Program-made: the position numbers and the translations under genes
NCBI GenBank assembly: GCA_009692555.1
Contig: SHYY01000021.1
Span: forward strand, 1 to 47,214
Length of the DNA: 47,214 bases
Reading direction: 5' to 3'
Source of the DNA: Myxococcales bacterium
Lineage (GTDB): Bacteria; Myxococcota_A; Polyangia; Palsa-1104; SHYY01
Part shown: one piece after another, positions 8,010 through 17,517 of the stretch
Layout: every line of letters begins with the position of its first letter
How positions within the stretch are numbered: position 1 is the stretch's first letter
Notes under the pieces: generated by a model
Seen by the model: the letters and a program-made list of their open reading frames with translations, nothing else
What the model was told of the DNA's origin: nothing
Database searches by the model: none

Positions 8010-8303
8010 GTGCTCACCGGAAAACAGCGCAGGTACCTTCGCTCTCTCGGCCATCACCTCGCGCCGGTGGTCCACGTCGGCAAAGGGGGGATCACCGAGG
8101 GGCTGTGCGGCGCGCTCGACGCCGCGCTGGCGTTGCACGAGCTGATCAAGGTGAAGCTCGGTGACTCGGCCGGAGAGGACCGTCGCTCCGTCGCCGCCGG
8201 GCTCGCCGAGGCCGCCGCCTCCGAGCTGGTTCAGGTGCTTGGCCGCACGGTGCTGCTCTACCGCGCGCGCCCCGAAGAGCCGGCGATCGTCCTCCCGCGC
8301 TGA
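8010..8303 (+). CDS. yhbY: YhbY-family ribosome-associated RNA-binding protein
   Basis: The 97-residue, one-domain CRS1-YhbY protein starts at GTG. The family signature is visible: TGKQRRYLRSLGHHLAPVV at the start, then VHVGKGGITEG with the GxxG-like RNA-binding loop, HELIKVKLGD, and VLGRTVLLYR near the end. Members bind the pre-50S ribosomal subunit and take part in its maturation. It lies 28 bp downstream of the ABC transporter on the same strand and before two cyclic-nucleotide-binding genes. Confidence 0.93.
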   Translation: MLTGKQRRYLRSLGHHLAPVVHVGKGGITEGLCGALDAALALHELIKVKLGDSAGEDRRSVAAGLAEAAASELVQVLGRTVLLYRARPEEPAIVLPR

Positions 8304-8337
8304 CCGATCCTGAGCTAAGATCAGCGCAGCCTACGCC

Positions 8338-8871
8338 ATGAAGCCCGACGCGCAAGAGTTCGCTCATCGCTTCCCCGCCCTCGCCAGGGAGCTCGGCTCG
8401 ACCGGCTGCGAGACGCTGCTCTCGGCGCTGACGCCGCGCTCGCTCGCTGCCCGCGAGGTGCTGATCGCGGAGGGGACCGCGTCGAGCACCATCTACCTCC
8501 TCCGCGAGGGCTCGCTCGCGGTCACGCTCGCCAGCGGTGGCGCCGATCTCGAGGTGGGGCGCCTCGATGCCGGGGTGATCGTCGGCGAGACCTCGTTCGT
8601 CGACGGCGGGCCGGCTTCCGCCACGGTCGCCGCGATCGGCGACTGTCGGCTCCTGGCCCTGCCGATGAGCGCGCTCGAGGAGCTCCGCAGGCAACACCCG
8701 CGGGTCGCCACCGGACTCCTCCGGGCGCTCTGCCACACCCTCACCGGACGCCTCCGCTCGGCGACCGATCGGCTCGAAACGCTGCGCGGCGAGGCGCCCG
8801 CCGCCGGCGCGGCCCACACCGGCGGATTCGTCGACGCCCTGCGGGCGCTCTTCGGTCTGGCAAGAGGCTGA
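8338..8871 (+). CDS. Cyclic-nucleotide-binding-domain protein (first of a pair)
   Basis: The 177-residue protein has a cNMP-binding beta-roll at about residues 18-130: AREVLIAEGTASSTIYLLREGSLAVTL, then DAGVIVGETSFVDGGPASATVAAIGDCRLL. The phosphate-binding cassette keeps Gly-Glu (GE in VGETSF) but lacks the usual Arg-Ser/Thr-Ala pattern in exact form (PASATV), so nucleotide binding is uncertain. A short helical tail follows with no helix-turn-helix or enzyme domain. Its stop TGA and the start of the next gene are 1 bp apart, so it is cotranslated with a second, related domain protein. Effector and output unknown. Confidence 0.85.
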   Translation: MKPDAQEFAHRFPALARELGSTGCETLLSALTPRSLAAREVLIAEGTASSTIYLLREGSLAVTLASGGADLEVGRLDAGVIVGETSFVDGGPASATVAAIGDCRLLALPMSALEELRRQHPRVATGLLRALCHTLTGRLRSATDRLETLRGEAPAAGAAHTGGFVDALRALFGLARG

Positions 8872-8872
8872 G

Positions 8873-9325
8873 ATGGATCTCCCGGCCACGCTCCGATCGC
8901 TGCCCCACTTCGCGTCGCTGTCGCCGACCCGCATCGATGCGTTGGCGACGGCGCTGATGGTCCAGAACCACCCCGCGGGGCACGTCCTGATCAAGGAGGG
9001 GAAGCACGGCGACACCGCCTACCTGCTCCTCGAAGGGGAGGTGGCGGTGACGCGCCAGCACGAGGGCCGCGAGAGCGAGCTCCGGCGCCTCGGCCCGGGC
9101 GATCTGTTCGGCCTCCTCTCGATGATCGACCAGGCCCCGCGCTCGGCGAGCTGCGTGGCCGTCTCGCCGGTGCGGGTGGCGTCGCTCCCGCAGAGCGCCT
9201 TCACCCTCCTCTTCAACGCCCACGCCGATATCGCCTACGCGCTGCAGTGGGCGCTGGCGGCGCAGCTGGCGGGCGACTTCCGCCGCGTCAGCCATCGGAT
9301 CCGGGAGGCGCTCGGCCACCGGTAG
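8873..9325 (+). CDS. Cyclic-nucleotide-binding-domain protein (second of a pair)
   Basis: The 150-residue protein is almost entirely one cNMP-binding domain: PAGHVLIKEGKHGDTAYLLLEGEVAVTR followed by LGPGDLFGLLSMIDQAPRSASCVAVSPVRV. The cassette position reads FGLLSM...PRSASC: it keeps the Arg-Ser-Ala that contacts the cyclic phosphate, but a Leu replaces the usual Glu. With the preceding gene keeping Glu but not Arg, the pair might form a complementary heterodimer. No DNA-binding or catalytic output domain is present. It starts 1 bp after the preceding stop and is followed by the S9 peptidase 34 bp downstream. Confidence 0.85.
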   Translation: MDLPATLRSLPHFASLSPTRIDALATALMVQNHPAGHVLIKEGKHGDTAYLLLEGEVAVTRQHEGRESELRRLGPGDLFGLLSMIDQAPRSASCVAVSPVRVASLPQSAFTLLFNAHADIAYALQWALAAQLAGDFRRVSHRIREALGHR

Positions 9326-9359
9326 CCCGCAGCACCACCCTCGGTCCGGAGCCCATTCC

Positions 9360-11447
<2,088 letters not shown>

Positions 11448-11465
11448 GGGCGCGGCTCGAATGGC

Positions 11466-11876
11466 TCAGCCCAGGGCGCCGAGCCTCTTCGCCGCCTTCC
11501 GGAGCTTCGCGTCGGCGGTGTAGAGCGTCGCATGGCGCGCCGTCGCGACCGCCAGGAAGAGCGCGTCGTAGACCGTGAGTCGATGGGTTCGCGCGAGGGC
11601 GACCGCGCGCGGCAGGTAGGGCGCGTGGCCCACCGTCTCGAACGGCAGGGCGAGGAGCAGCGCGAGGATCTCGTCGGCCTCGACGCGCTTCAGGAGGCCG
11701 CCCTGCTCCTTCTTGTGGAGCACCTGCGCCGCCTCGGCGGTCGCGAGATCCGGGACGAGGAGGATCAGATCCCCGCGGCCGGCGGCGTCGATCGCCGACT
11801 CGAAGCCGTCGGGGAGCGGGCCGTCGGGGACAAAGAGGCGGATCAGCGCCGAGGTGTCGGCGACCGCGACCTTCAC
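11466..11876 (-). CDS. PIN-domain toxin (VapC/FitB type)
   Basis: The 136-residue PIN-domain protein keeps the acidic active-site residues: Asp7 in VADTSAL, Glu48 in LATAEAAQVL, Asp104 in LTVYDALFLAVA and Asp122 near TADAKL. VapC toxins are Mg2+-dependent RNases, often cutting tRNA or rRNA. The GTG at 11876 is preferred over the GTG at 11900 because a GTGAGG Shine-Dalgarno stands 5 bp before it and the protein then begins in the usual VapC way. It lies 7 bp downstream of its antitoxin gene and is surely coexpressed with it. It converges on the S9 peptidase. Confidence 0.9.
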   Translation of the reverse strand: MKVAVADTSALIRLFVPDGPLPDGFESAIDAAGRGDLILLVPDLATAEAAQVLHKKEQGGLLKRVEADEILALLLALPFETVGHAPYLPRAVALARTHRLTVYDALFLAVATARHATLYTADAKLRKAAKRLGALG

Positions 11877-11883
11877 CGTGGCC

Positions 11884-12120
11884 TCACCGGGAGCGCTCAC
11901 GGCGCACCTCGGCGACGGTGTCCCCGAGCTTCCGGCCGGCCAGCCGTTCCCGCATCGAACGCGCCGTCTCGCTCGGCGGCTCCTCGGGGAGCGCCTGGGC
12001 TCGTTCGAGCAGGGTCAGGACCTGCTGCTGCAGGCTCCGCCGATTCCGCCGGGCGAGTGCAGCCAGCGCGCGGTACATCGGTTCCGGGACGTCCCGAACG
12101 GTGAGGGCCTTCGGTGCCAT
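11884..12120 (-). CDS. FitA-like ribbon-helix-helix antitoxin
   Basis: The 78-residue protein starts with a ribbon-helix-helix DNA-binding domain (KALTVRDVPEPMYRALAAL, then NRRSLQQQVLTLLERA) typical of FitA/VapB antitoxins. The basic, disordered-looking tail (MRERLAGRKLGDTVAEVR) would wrap and block the toxin. An in-frame ATG at 12141 lies within the predicted promoter; the promoter would begin transcription at about the ATG at 12120, so a leaderless start there is preferred. The toxin follows after 7 bp. It probably autoregulates through the palindrome at its promoter. Confidence 0.85.
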   Translation of the reverse strand: MAPKALTVRDVPEPMYRALAALARRNRRSLQQQVLTLLERAQALPEEPPSETARSMRERLAGRKLGDTVAEVRRERSR

Positions 12121-12126
12121 GAATGC

Positions 12127-12155
12127 ATTTTGCTGCGACATCGGATCGCTGTCAA
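12127..12155 (-). promoter_or_regulatory. Sigma-70-like promoter of the FitA/VapC module
   Basis: On the minus strand TTGACA (12150-12155) is followed after 17 bp by CAAAAT (12127-12132). The expected start site is at about 12119-12121, on the antitoxin ATG at 12120, so the mRNA would be leaderless. Confidence 0.65.
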
Positions 12156-12164
12156 CCCGGGTTG
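12153..12164. promoter_or_regulatory. Palindromic operator candidate CAACCCGGGTTG
   Basis: This perfect 12-bp palindrome overlaps the -35 box of the antitoxin promoter, the usual place for RHH antitoxin autorepression. It is the only such palindrome noticed in this promoter. Confidence 0.55.
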
Positions 12165-12177
12165 GGCTCGCGATCCA

Positions 12178-12384
12178 TCAGACGAAGCGCGTCCAGCCGC
12201 CGGGGTGGGTGATCCAGCGCGTGAGGAACTGCGCGGGATCGAGGTGTGTCCCCGCCGGATACATCCGCACGCTGTCGGTCATGAGGTGGCCGGCGTTGAA
12301 CGCGGCGGCGGCGTGGTCGACGGTCATCAGCACCATCACGAGGCCGCGCATCCAGTCGATCGCCGGCGGGCGCGAGGGAGTCAT
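12178..12384 (-). pseudogene. Truncated DUF1624/heparan-alpha-glucosaminide acetyltransferase-like gene (N-terminus only)
   Basis: Only 68 codons remain. The sequence AIDWMRGLVMVLMTVDHAAA followed by AQFLTRWITH is the conserved first membrane segment of DUF1624 (HGSNAT-like) acyltransferases, which normally run to 300 or more residues with about ten membrane helices. After WITH, where intact homologues go on into the next helix, the reading frame has PGGWTRFV and stops. No continuation was found in the other frames. The toxin-antitoxin promoter begins just beyond the break, at about 12155. The rest of the gene was probably lost when the module arrived, or by a deletion. It starts 8 bp after the lipoprotein stop on the same strand. 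Confidence 0.7.
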
Positions 12385-12392
12385 CGTCGCCG

Positions 12393-13925
12393 TCACCAGG
12401 CCGCGAAGGTCTGCCATGCGTCGTTGAACGCGGCGCCCTGGACGCTGCACTGGCACCAGGTGAAGGCGTTGTTCGGGCTGCATGCGCCCGCCGCCGCGCC
12501 GCCGCCCGCGTCGTAGGCGTGATGGATCGCGCTCGCCATCCGGGCGCCGAGGATATCGAGCTCCCCGTCGGTGACGTTGACGCTGCGGGTCCACGCGAAC
12601 GCGATCCGCCCGCCGGGATAGGGGTGCGTCCCGGCCCAGGCGCGCGCGGCGTAGACCTGCCCCGAGACGAAGTGCTGCATCTGATCGAGCGAGATCATCG
12701 TGTCGTAGGCGGGGGCGCGCCACGCCGCGTTCATCAGCGGCACGTAGGCCATGTCGAGGTAGGCGCTGGCGCTGGCGGCGGCGTTCGGGCCGGCCGCGGC
12801 GAGGCGCGCCACGTGCTCGACGAACTCGTTGGTGGCGGTCGATCGCGCCGCCACCGTCGTGTTCGGGACGCAGGAGATGCTCGGCGAGGCGTAGACCTCC
12901 TGGCCCCAGAAGCGCGCGTAGAGGCTCATGTCGGACCAGAACGCCGCGTCCTTCAGCCAGTCCTCGATGTTGGCCTTGTAGGGCCCGAGGTTCACCGTGG
13001 GCTGGCCCATGCCGATGGTGAACACCGCCCCGCGCGCCACCGGCGCACCGTTCTGGCCCGTGGCGAGGCCGCGCACCGCGTCGCGGGCGTTCTTCCGCGT
13101 GGTCGCGTCGTAGCGCACCGTCGACGGCAGCTCGTTCACCGCCCACCCGTCGCCGGCCGTCACGTCGTAGCCCGCCGTCTGCATCCGCTTGCGGAACTCC
13201 ACGCCCTTCTCGAACCAGGTCATGTTCTGCACCTGCGACCAGGAGGCCCAGTGGAACTCGGCGAGGGCGTGGAAGCGCGGCCCGCGCGCCTGCATCTTCG
13301 CCGCCTCCCCGCCGCGGGGGACGGTCTTCTCGCCGTTGCCGTCGGCGACCGCGGGGATCGAGAGGTGGTAGTGGGCGCACGGTGAGGGGTCCTTCTTGAA
13401 TGCGTCGGCGAGGACGTTCCAGGCCGCCTCGTCGTAGATCACCACCTCGACGGGGGTCGCGCAGGTGCACTGCCCGCTGCCGCCGCAGCCCTGGCCGTTC
13501 GGGCAGGCGCCGCAGGTACCGCCGCACCCGTTGGCCCCGCACTCGCGGCCGAGGCACTTCGGCGCGCAGGCGAGGTCGGGCGGCGCGGCAAGATCCTTCA
13601 CCGCGGCGGCATCCGGCAGCGCTGCGGCGTCGAGGGGGATCGCGAGGTCGGCCACCGCCGGCGCGTCGGCAGGACCTGCGAGATCGAGCAGCGCGAGGTC
13701 GAAGGCGGGAGCGGCGTCGTCGAGGGCGGAGTCGATTCCGCTCGCGCCGTCGGTCGGCGTCGCGCCGTCCATGGACGCGGCGCGATCGCCCCCGCCGCCG
13801 TCCTGGGGTGCCGCCGCATCGGCCGATCCCGTGAGGTCGGTCGACGGGAGAGCGAGGCTGCCGCCGTCGCAGCCCAGGGGAGCGCCCGCCGCCCCGAGGA
13901 CCACCAGCGCGATGCCGATCCGCAT
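12393..13925 (-). CDS. Large secreted lipoprotein with Asp/Ala-rich leader and Cys-rich motif
   Basis: The 510-residue protein has a lipobox (GAAGAPLGC, Cys at about 19), then roughly 90 residues of low-complexity Asp/Ala/Leu sequence. A Cys-rich motif follows (CLGRECGANGCGGTCGACPNG), common in myxobacterial surface proteins. The remaining roughly 370 residues form a soluble globular domain with no family I recognise: blocks include EFHWASWSQVQNMTWFEKG, WLKDAAFWSDMSLYARFWGQE and GGRIAFAWTRSV. It has no catalytic motif I can name. It is expected to be anchored to the outer membrane. The truncated acyltransferase follows within 8 bp, and a hexanucleotide array lies just upstream (13975-14034). 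Confidence 0.8.
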   Translation of the reverse strand: MRIGIALVVLGAAGAPLGCDGGSLALPSTDLTGSADAAAPQDGGGGDRAASMDGATPTDGASGIDSALDDAAPAFDLALLDLAGPADAPAVADLAIPLDAAALPDAAAVKDLAAPPDLACAPKCLGRECGANGCGGTCGACPNGQGCGGSGQCTCATPVEVVIYDEAAWNVLADAFKKDPSPCAHYHLSIPAVADGNGEKTVPRGGEAAKMQARGPRFHALAEFHWASWSQVQNMTWFEKGVEFRKRMQTAGYDVTAGDGWAVNELPSTVRYDATTRKNARDAVRGLATGQNGAPVARGAVFTIGMGQPTVNLGPYKANIEDWLKDAAFWSDMSLYARFWGQEVYASPSISCVPNTTVAARSTATNEFVEHVARLAAAGPNAAASASAYLDMAYVPLMNAAWRAPAYDTMISLDQMQHFVSGQVYAARAWAGTHPYPGGRIAFAWTRSVNVTDGELDILGARMASAIHHAYDAGGGAAAGACSPNNAFTWCQCSVQGAAFNDAWQTFAAW

Positions 13926-13974
13926 CGGGCCAGCCTACCACCGCCGCCGCCTCAGTTCTCGCGATCCGACGGTC

Positions 13975-14034
13975 GGTTCCGTTTCCGTTTCCGTTCCCGT
14001 TTCCGTTTCCGTTTCCGTTTCCGTTTCCGTTCCT
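13975..14034. repeat. Hexanucleotide array (GTTTCC)n, about 10 units
   Basis: Ten consecutive 6-bp units with consensus GTTTCC; seven are perfect and three have one change (first, fourth and last). The period matches the GTAGTC/GACTAC arrays of the four-helix-bundle element, but no complementary GGAAAC array or four-helix-bundle ORF was found nearby. It sits between two divergent genes. The rest of 13926-14206 holds no gene that I can support. Confidence 0.95.
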
Positions 14035-14206
14035 CGGCATGTTCTCCGTTCGAACGCTGGACGCGCTCCCGGCAACTATTCCGTGACAGATCGCACGCGC
14101 GATCACCCGGTCGGCCGCCATCGCGCCGCCTTCGGGGGGGGCCGTGAGCCAGGACAGCGCAGGAGAGTTGCACGGGCCGCTGAGCGCCCGTCGCAGGAGT
14201 ATTGCC

Positions 14207-15856
14207 ATGCCAGCGATGCCGTCGGTGAAGAAGCGATCCTCGACCCCATGGCGCCGCCTCGCGCCGGCACTGCTCGGGTGCACGATCGGCTGCGCGGTCC
14301 CGCCGCCCGAGCCCGCCGGCAACGTGATCGACGCGATCGTCCTCCCGATGCTGCAGCGCAGCAACCTCCCGATCGTGCGCGAGTCCGACCTCGCCCTGTG
14401 CCGGCGGATGGCGATCGACCTGAACGGCCTGCCACCGACGTGGGAGGAGGCGCAGGCGTGGTGTCTCGGCAGGACCCCGGACGAGATGGCGACGCACTTC
14501 ATGGAGCGCGCCTCCGCCCCCTCCGCCCCCGACGGCTCGCCTCCCTACGTCTACATCAACCGCCGCTGGTGGGCCGATCGCTTCCAGTACGACTCGAGCT
14601 ACTACCCCGCCACCACGTTCTACCCCTTCGTTCGCGATCTCGACGCCACCGTCGGTGAGCTCTACGCCGGGCACATCGACTACCGCACCTTCGCGCGGCG
14701 CGCGCTCGCCTCCCCCGCCTTTGCCCGCCGCTTCGGGATCTTCGACGCCAACCAGGACCTGGTCCAGATCGCCTCGCAGGCCTTCCGCGTCTTCCTCGGC
14801 CGCGAGGCGCTTCCCTCGGAGGCGGAGGACTTTGGCGGTCTGTGGCGTGCCTGGAGCGGGACCGCGATGTCCGAGGCCGACTCGCAGATCGCCTACCCCG
14901 ACTGCCCGACGATCTACGAAGGGGGCCATCGCAAGGGGTGCATCCACGTCGAGCTGGGCCTCGACGGCGCGCGGTGCGAGGGCGCACTCCGCGCGGGGTG
15001 TCAGTCGTCGCTGTTCGGCGGGGCCGCGGTGATCCCGTCGTCGCCCCGCTTCGTCCGTGCCAAGGCGCTGCCGCCCGCCGACCGGCTGGCGATCGAGACG
15101 CCAGGGCGACTCCTCGCCGCGCGCCCCGAGTTCGCCGAGGCGGCGGTCGATCTCGCGCTGCGAAAGTACCTTGGCTGGTGGAAGGCCGGCTGGTATCGCC
15201 CCGACTACGATCTCCCGGCGGTTCGCGACGCCCTCGCCCGCAAGTTCGTCAGCGACGGGTACGACCTGCGCGCGCTGGAGCGCGAAATTGTCACATCGCA
15301 GCTCTACGTGCAGCGCGCCGAGCGTCCGGCCGACGAGAGCATCGGCGACCCGGTGTGGGCCTTCGGCCCGACGAAGACCCTCTACGGCGAGGCCTGGCTC
15401 GATGCGCTCGGGCAGGCCACGGGGAAGCGGGTCGGGGCGTGCGAGTTCCGCTACAACGGCTACCTGGCGGCCCCGAATCTCCCCGGGTACATCGACCCGC
15501 CCAGCTTCCGGCCGGGCTTCTACGCCGCCATCGCGCGCGATCTCGGCGGCGGCCCGATCGCCTCCGCGCACGGCGACCCCTCCGGGCTGGTGCCCGCGAT
15601 CACCCGGCGATCGGCGCTGGCCACCCTGTGCGCAGGGGCGTTTCCTCCGCGGAAGGGAGCAACGCTCGACGAGCTGATCGATCGCGAATTCATCGCCCTC
15701 GGATCTCCTCCGTCGGAGGAGGAGCGAATGCAGGTGCGCGCCCGGCTCTCCGGCGACGGCTGCGATGCCGATCAATGGGTCCAGTGTGATCAGCCCGCCG
15801 TCGCCGACTCGCTCTGCCAGGGGCTCTTCGGCAGCGCCCAGTTTCTCTATTACTAG
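14207..15856 (+). CDS. DUF1549-like secreted lipoprotein (planctomycete-type), first gene of the surface operon
   Basis: The 549-residue protein has an N-terminal lipoprotein signal (PALLGCTIGCA). RRMAIDLNGLPPTWEEAQAW resembles the core of DUF1549, a family found beside DUF1553 and DUF1501 proteins. Later blocks include SQAFRVFLGREALPSEAEDF and a DUF1553-like C-terminal part (SQLYVQRAERP). Cys pairs (CPTIYEGGHRKGC and CEGALRAGC) suggest disulfides in the periplasm or outside. The ATG at 14207 has an AGGAG 8 bp before it; an earlier in-frame ATG at 14144 would spoil the signal peptide. It is 42 bp before the DUF1501 gene. Such gene pairs are common in Planctomycetes and Myxococcota; the function is unknown. 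Confidence 0.7.
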   Translation: MPAMPSVKKRSSTPWRRLAPALLGCTIGCAVPPPEPAGNVIDAIVLPMLQRSNLPIVRESDLALCRRMAIDLNGLPPTWEEAQAWCLGRTPDEMATHFMERASAPSAPDGSPPYVYINRRWWADRFQYDSSYYPATTFYPFVRDLDATVGELYAGHIDYRTFARRALASPAFARRFGIFDANQDLVQIASQAFRVFLGREALPSEAEDFGGLWRAWSGTAMSEADSQIAYPDCPTIYEGGHRKGCIHVELGLDGARCEGALRAGCQSSLFGGAAVIPSSPRFVRAKALPPADRLAIETPGRLLAARPEFAEAAVDLALRKYLGWWKAGWYRPDYDLPAVRDALARKFVSDGYDLRALEREIVTSQLYVQRAERPADESIGDPVWAFGPTKTLYGEAWLDALGQATGKRVGACEFRYNGYLAAPNLPGYIDPPSFRPGFYAAIARDLGGGPIASAHGDPSGLVPAITRRSALATLCAGAFPPRKGATLDELIDREFIALGSPPSEEERMQVRARLSGDGCDADQWVQCDQPAVADSLCQGLFGSAQFLYY

Positions 15857-15898
15857 CGTCCCCTGGGTTCGGGGACCGAGATTGACCGAGGGAGAATC

Positions 15899-17517
15899 AT
15901 GTCCAAGCGCGAAAAAGACCTCATTCCACCGGGCAATCGTCGCCAGTTTCTGAAGACGGCGGCCGGCGGCGCTGCGCTCGCGGCGACGCTGTGGCTGCCC
16001 CGGCGATCCCGCGGCACGCCCCTCCCGGGCACGGTGAGGCGGGTGATCCTGATCAACGCGACCGGCGGGGTGCGCTGGAGCGCCAGCTTCGACGGACAGG
16101 CCGACGTACGGCGCAATCCCTGGGGCCTCCTCCCGTGGTCGCTGATCGGCGCCGGCGCCCCTCCGGGATGGGGCTTCAGCCGGATGCTGCTGCAGAAACC
16201 GGTCACCGCCGCGGCCGACTGGAACACCGCGATCTATCCCTACCTGCGCTCCGACGATGCGGCCCACTTCAACCTCAACCGGCCGCTGCTCAATCAATGG
16301 AACGGCGCGCGCTTGCCCCACTTCGGCGATCTGGCCGGCCAGGTGGCGGTGGTGCGCGTGACCGAGAACCCGGGTGGGCAATTCAACGGCGATCACGCCC
16401 TCGCCGATCGGGCGGTGACCACCGGCTATCGCGCCGGGCAGGTCGGCATCGTCACCGTCTTCCAGCACGCCCTGAAGCAGCAGTTCGGCGCCGCCTTCGA
16501 CGGCTTCTACGATCTGCCCGCGGTGACCATCGGCCAGCTCCCGCTCTCCTTCGGCGTCGGCCCCTTCACCGCGTCGCGGCCGATCTTCATCGGCCATCCG
16601 ACGCTCCTGCCGACGCTGGATCCGGGGCGCGCCGCGGCCCCCTGGTGCCGTGCTCTCGAGAGCGACCGCGACGGCGCCTTCCGCGATGCACGCCCGGCCG
16701 ACGCCACCCAGGCGGCGGCCAACCTGATCCACGACAAGGCGAGCGGCGACGCCCACGTCGGACAGCTCGTGCACCCCGCGCTGCACCCCGCTTCCGCCTC
16801 CCCTGACGGCAAGCCCTCCCCGTCGCTGGGGATGCTCACCGACGGCACCCCGCTCAGCAACGACATGCTCGGCGAGCTGTTCGGCCGGAGCGCGGCGATG
16901 GCCCCGCCGGGTGACATCTACCGCGACGCCCAGGCCGCCGTCGGGCGACCGTCGTGGACCCCCTTGGCCCGAACGACTTCGGCCTCGGCGCGGCGGTGGC
17001 GCTCCGGCTCCTGCAGGCCGGGTCACCGGTCGTCAGCCTCACGTTTCCGGGCTTCGACTCCCACTCCGGCGAGGTGCTCGATCCGCGACCCGGCGGGCGG
17101 CCGCAGACGGCGCAGGTGGTGCTGCTGGCGCGTACCCTCTCCGGCCTCGCCTTCGCGCTGCAGCGAACCGCCGACCCGAAGGCCCCCGGCCGGACCCTGT
17201 GGGACTCGACGGTGGTGTTCGTCTGCTCGGAGTTCGGGCGCGGCGGCGGCGCGATCGGCGAGAACGGCTTCAACACGCCGAACGGGCAGAACCACGGGGG
17301 CTCGGATCACGATCCGTGGTCGGGCTGGCCGGTGATGGGAGGGCCGGTGCGCGCCGGCGGGCGCCTGCTCAGCGACGGGAGCGGCGGCGGCTTCTTCCAG
17401 CAGAATCGGGTCTTCACCTCGATCATGAAGGCGATGGGGGTCGAGGAGCGCAGCAGCAGCTACCTGCCGTTCGGCACCTTTCCCCCGATCCCGGGGCTGT
17501 TCGCGGGGGGCGGATGA
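15899..17517 (+). pseudogene. Tat-exported DUF1501 protein with a -1 frameshift
   Basis: The product is a DUF1501 (sulfatase-like fold) protein of about 539 residues if the shift is repaired. The N-terminus has a twin-arginine signal (NRRQFLKTAAGGAALAATLW). The frame is intact to about 16942, then the downstream half (ATVVDPLGPNDFGLGAAVAL... and VFVCSEFGRGGG... with NHGGSDHDPWSG) continues in the -1 frame to the stop at 17517. The change lies at a GGG run (16943-16945): restoring a fourth G gives a smooth VGATVVDP junction. This could be a true mutation, a sequencing or assembly error, or recoding. The stop overlaps the ATG of the next gene (ATGA), so reinitiation or coupling is expected. Confidence 0.8.

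Noticed and set aside
13952..17026. A 1024-codon open frame on the minus strand opposite the DUF1549/DUF1501 genes
   Set aside because: It is a low-complexity Arg/Gly/Ala/Val reading typical of antisense frames in GC-rich DNA; the plus-strand frames encode recognisable families.
15899..17517. Programmed -1 frameshifting in the DUF1501 gene
   Set aside because: No slippery heptamer or downstream stem is evident; a lost G in the GGG run is the simpler reading.
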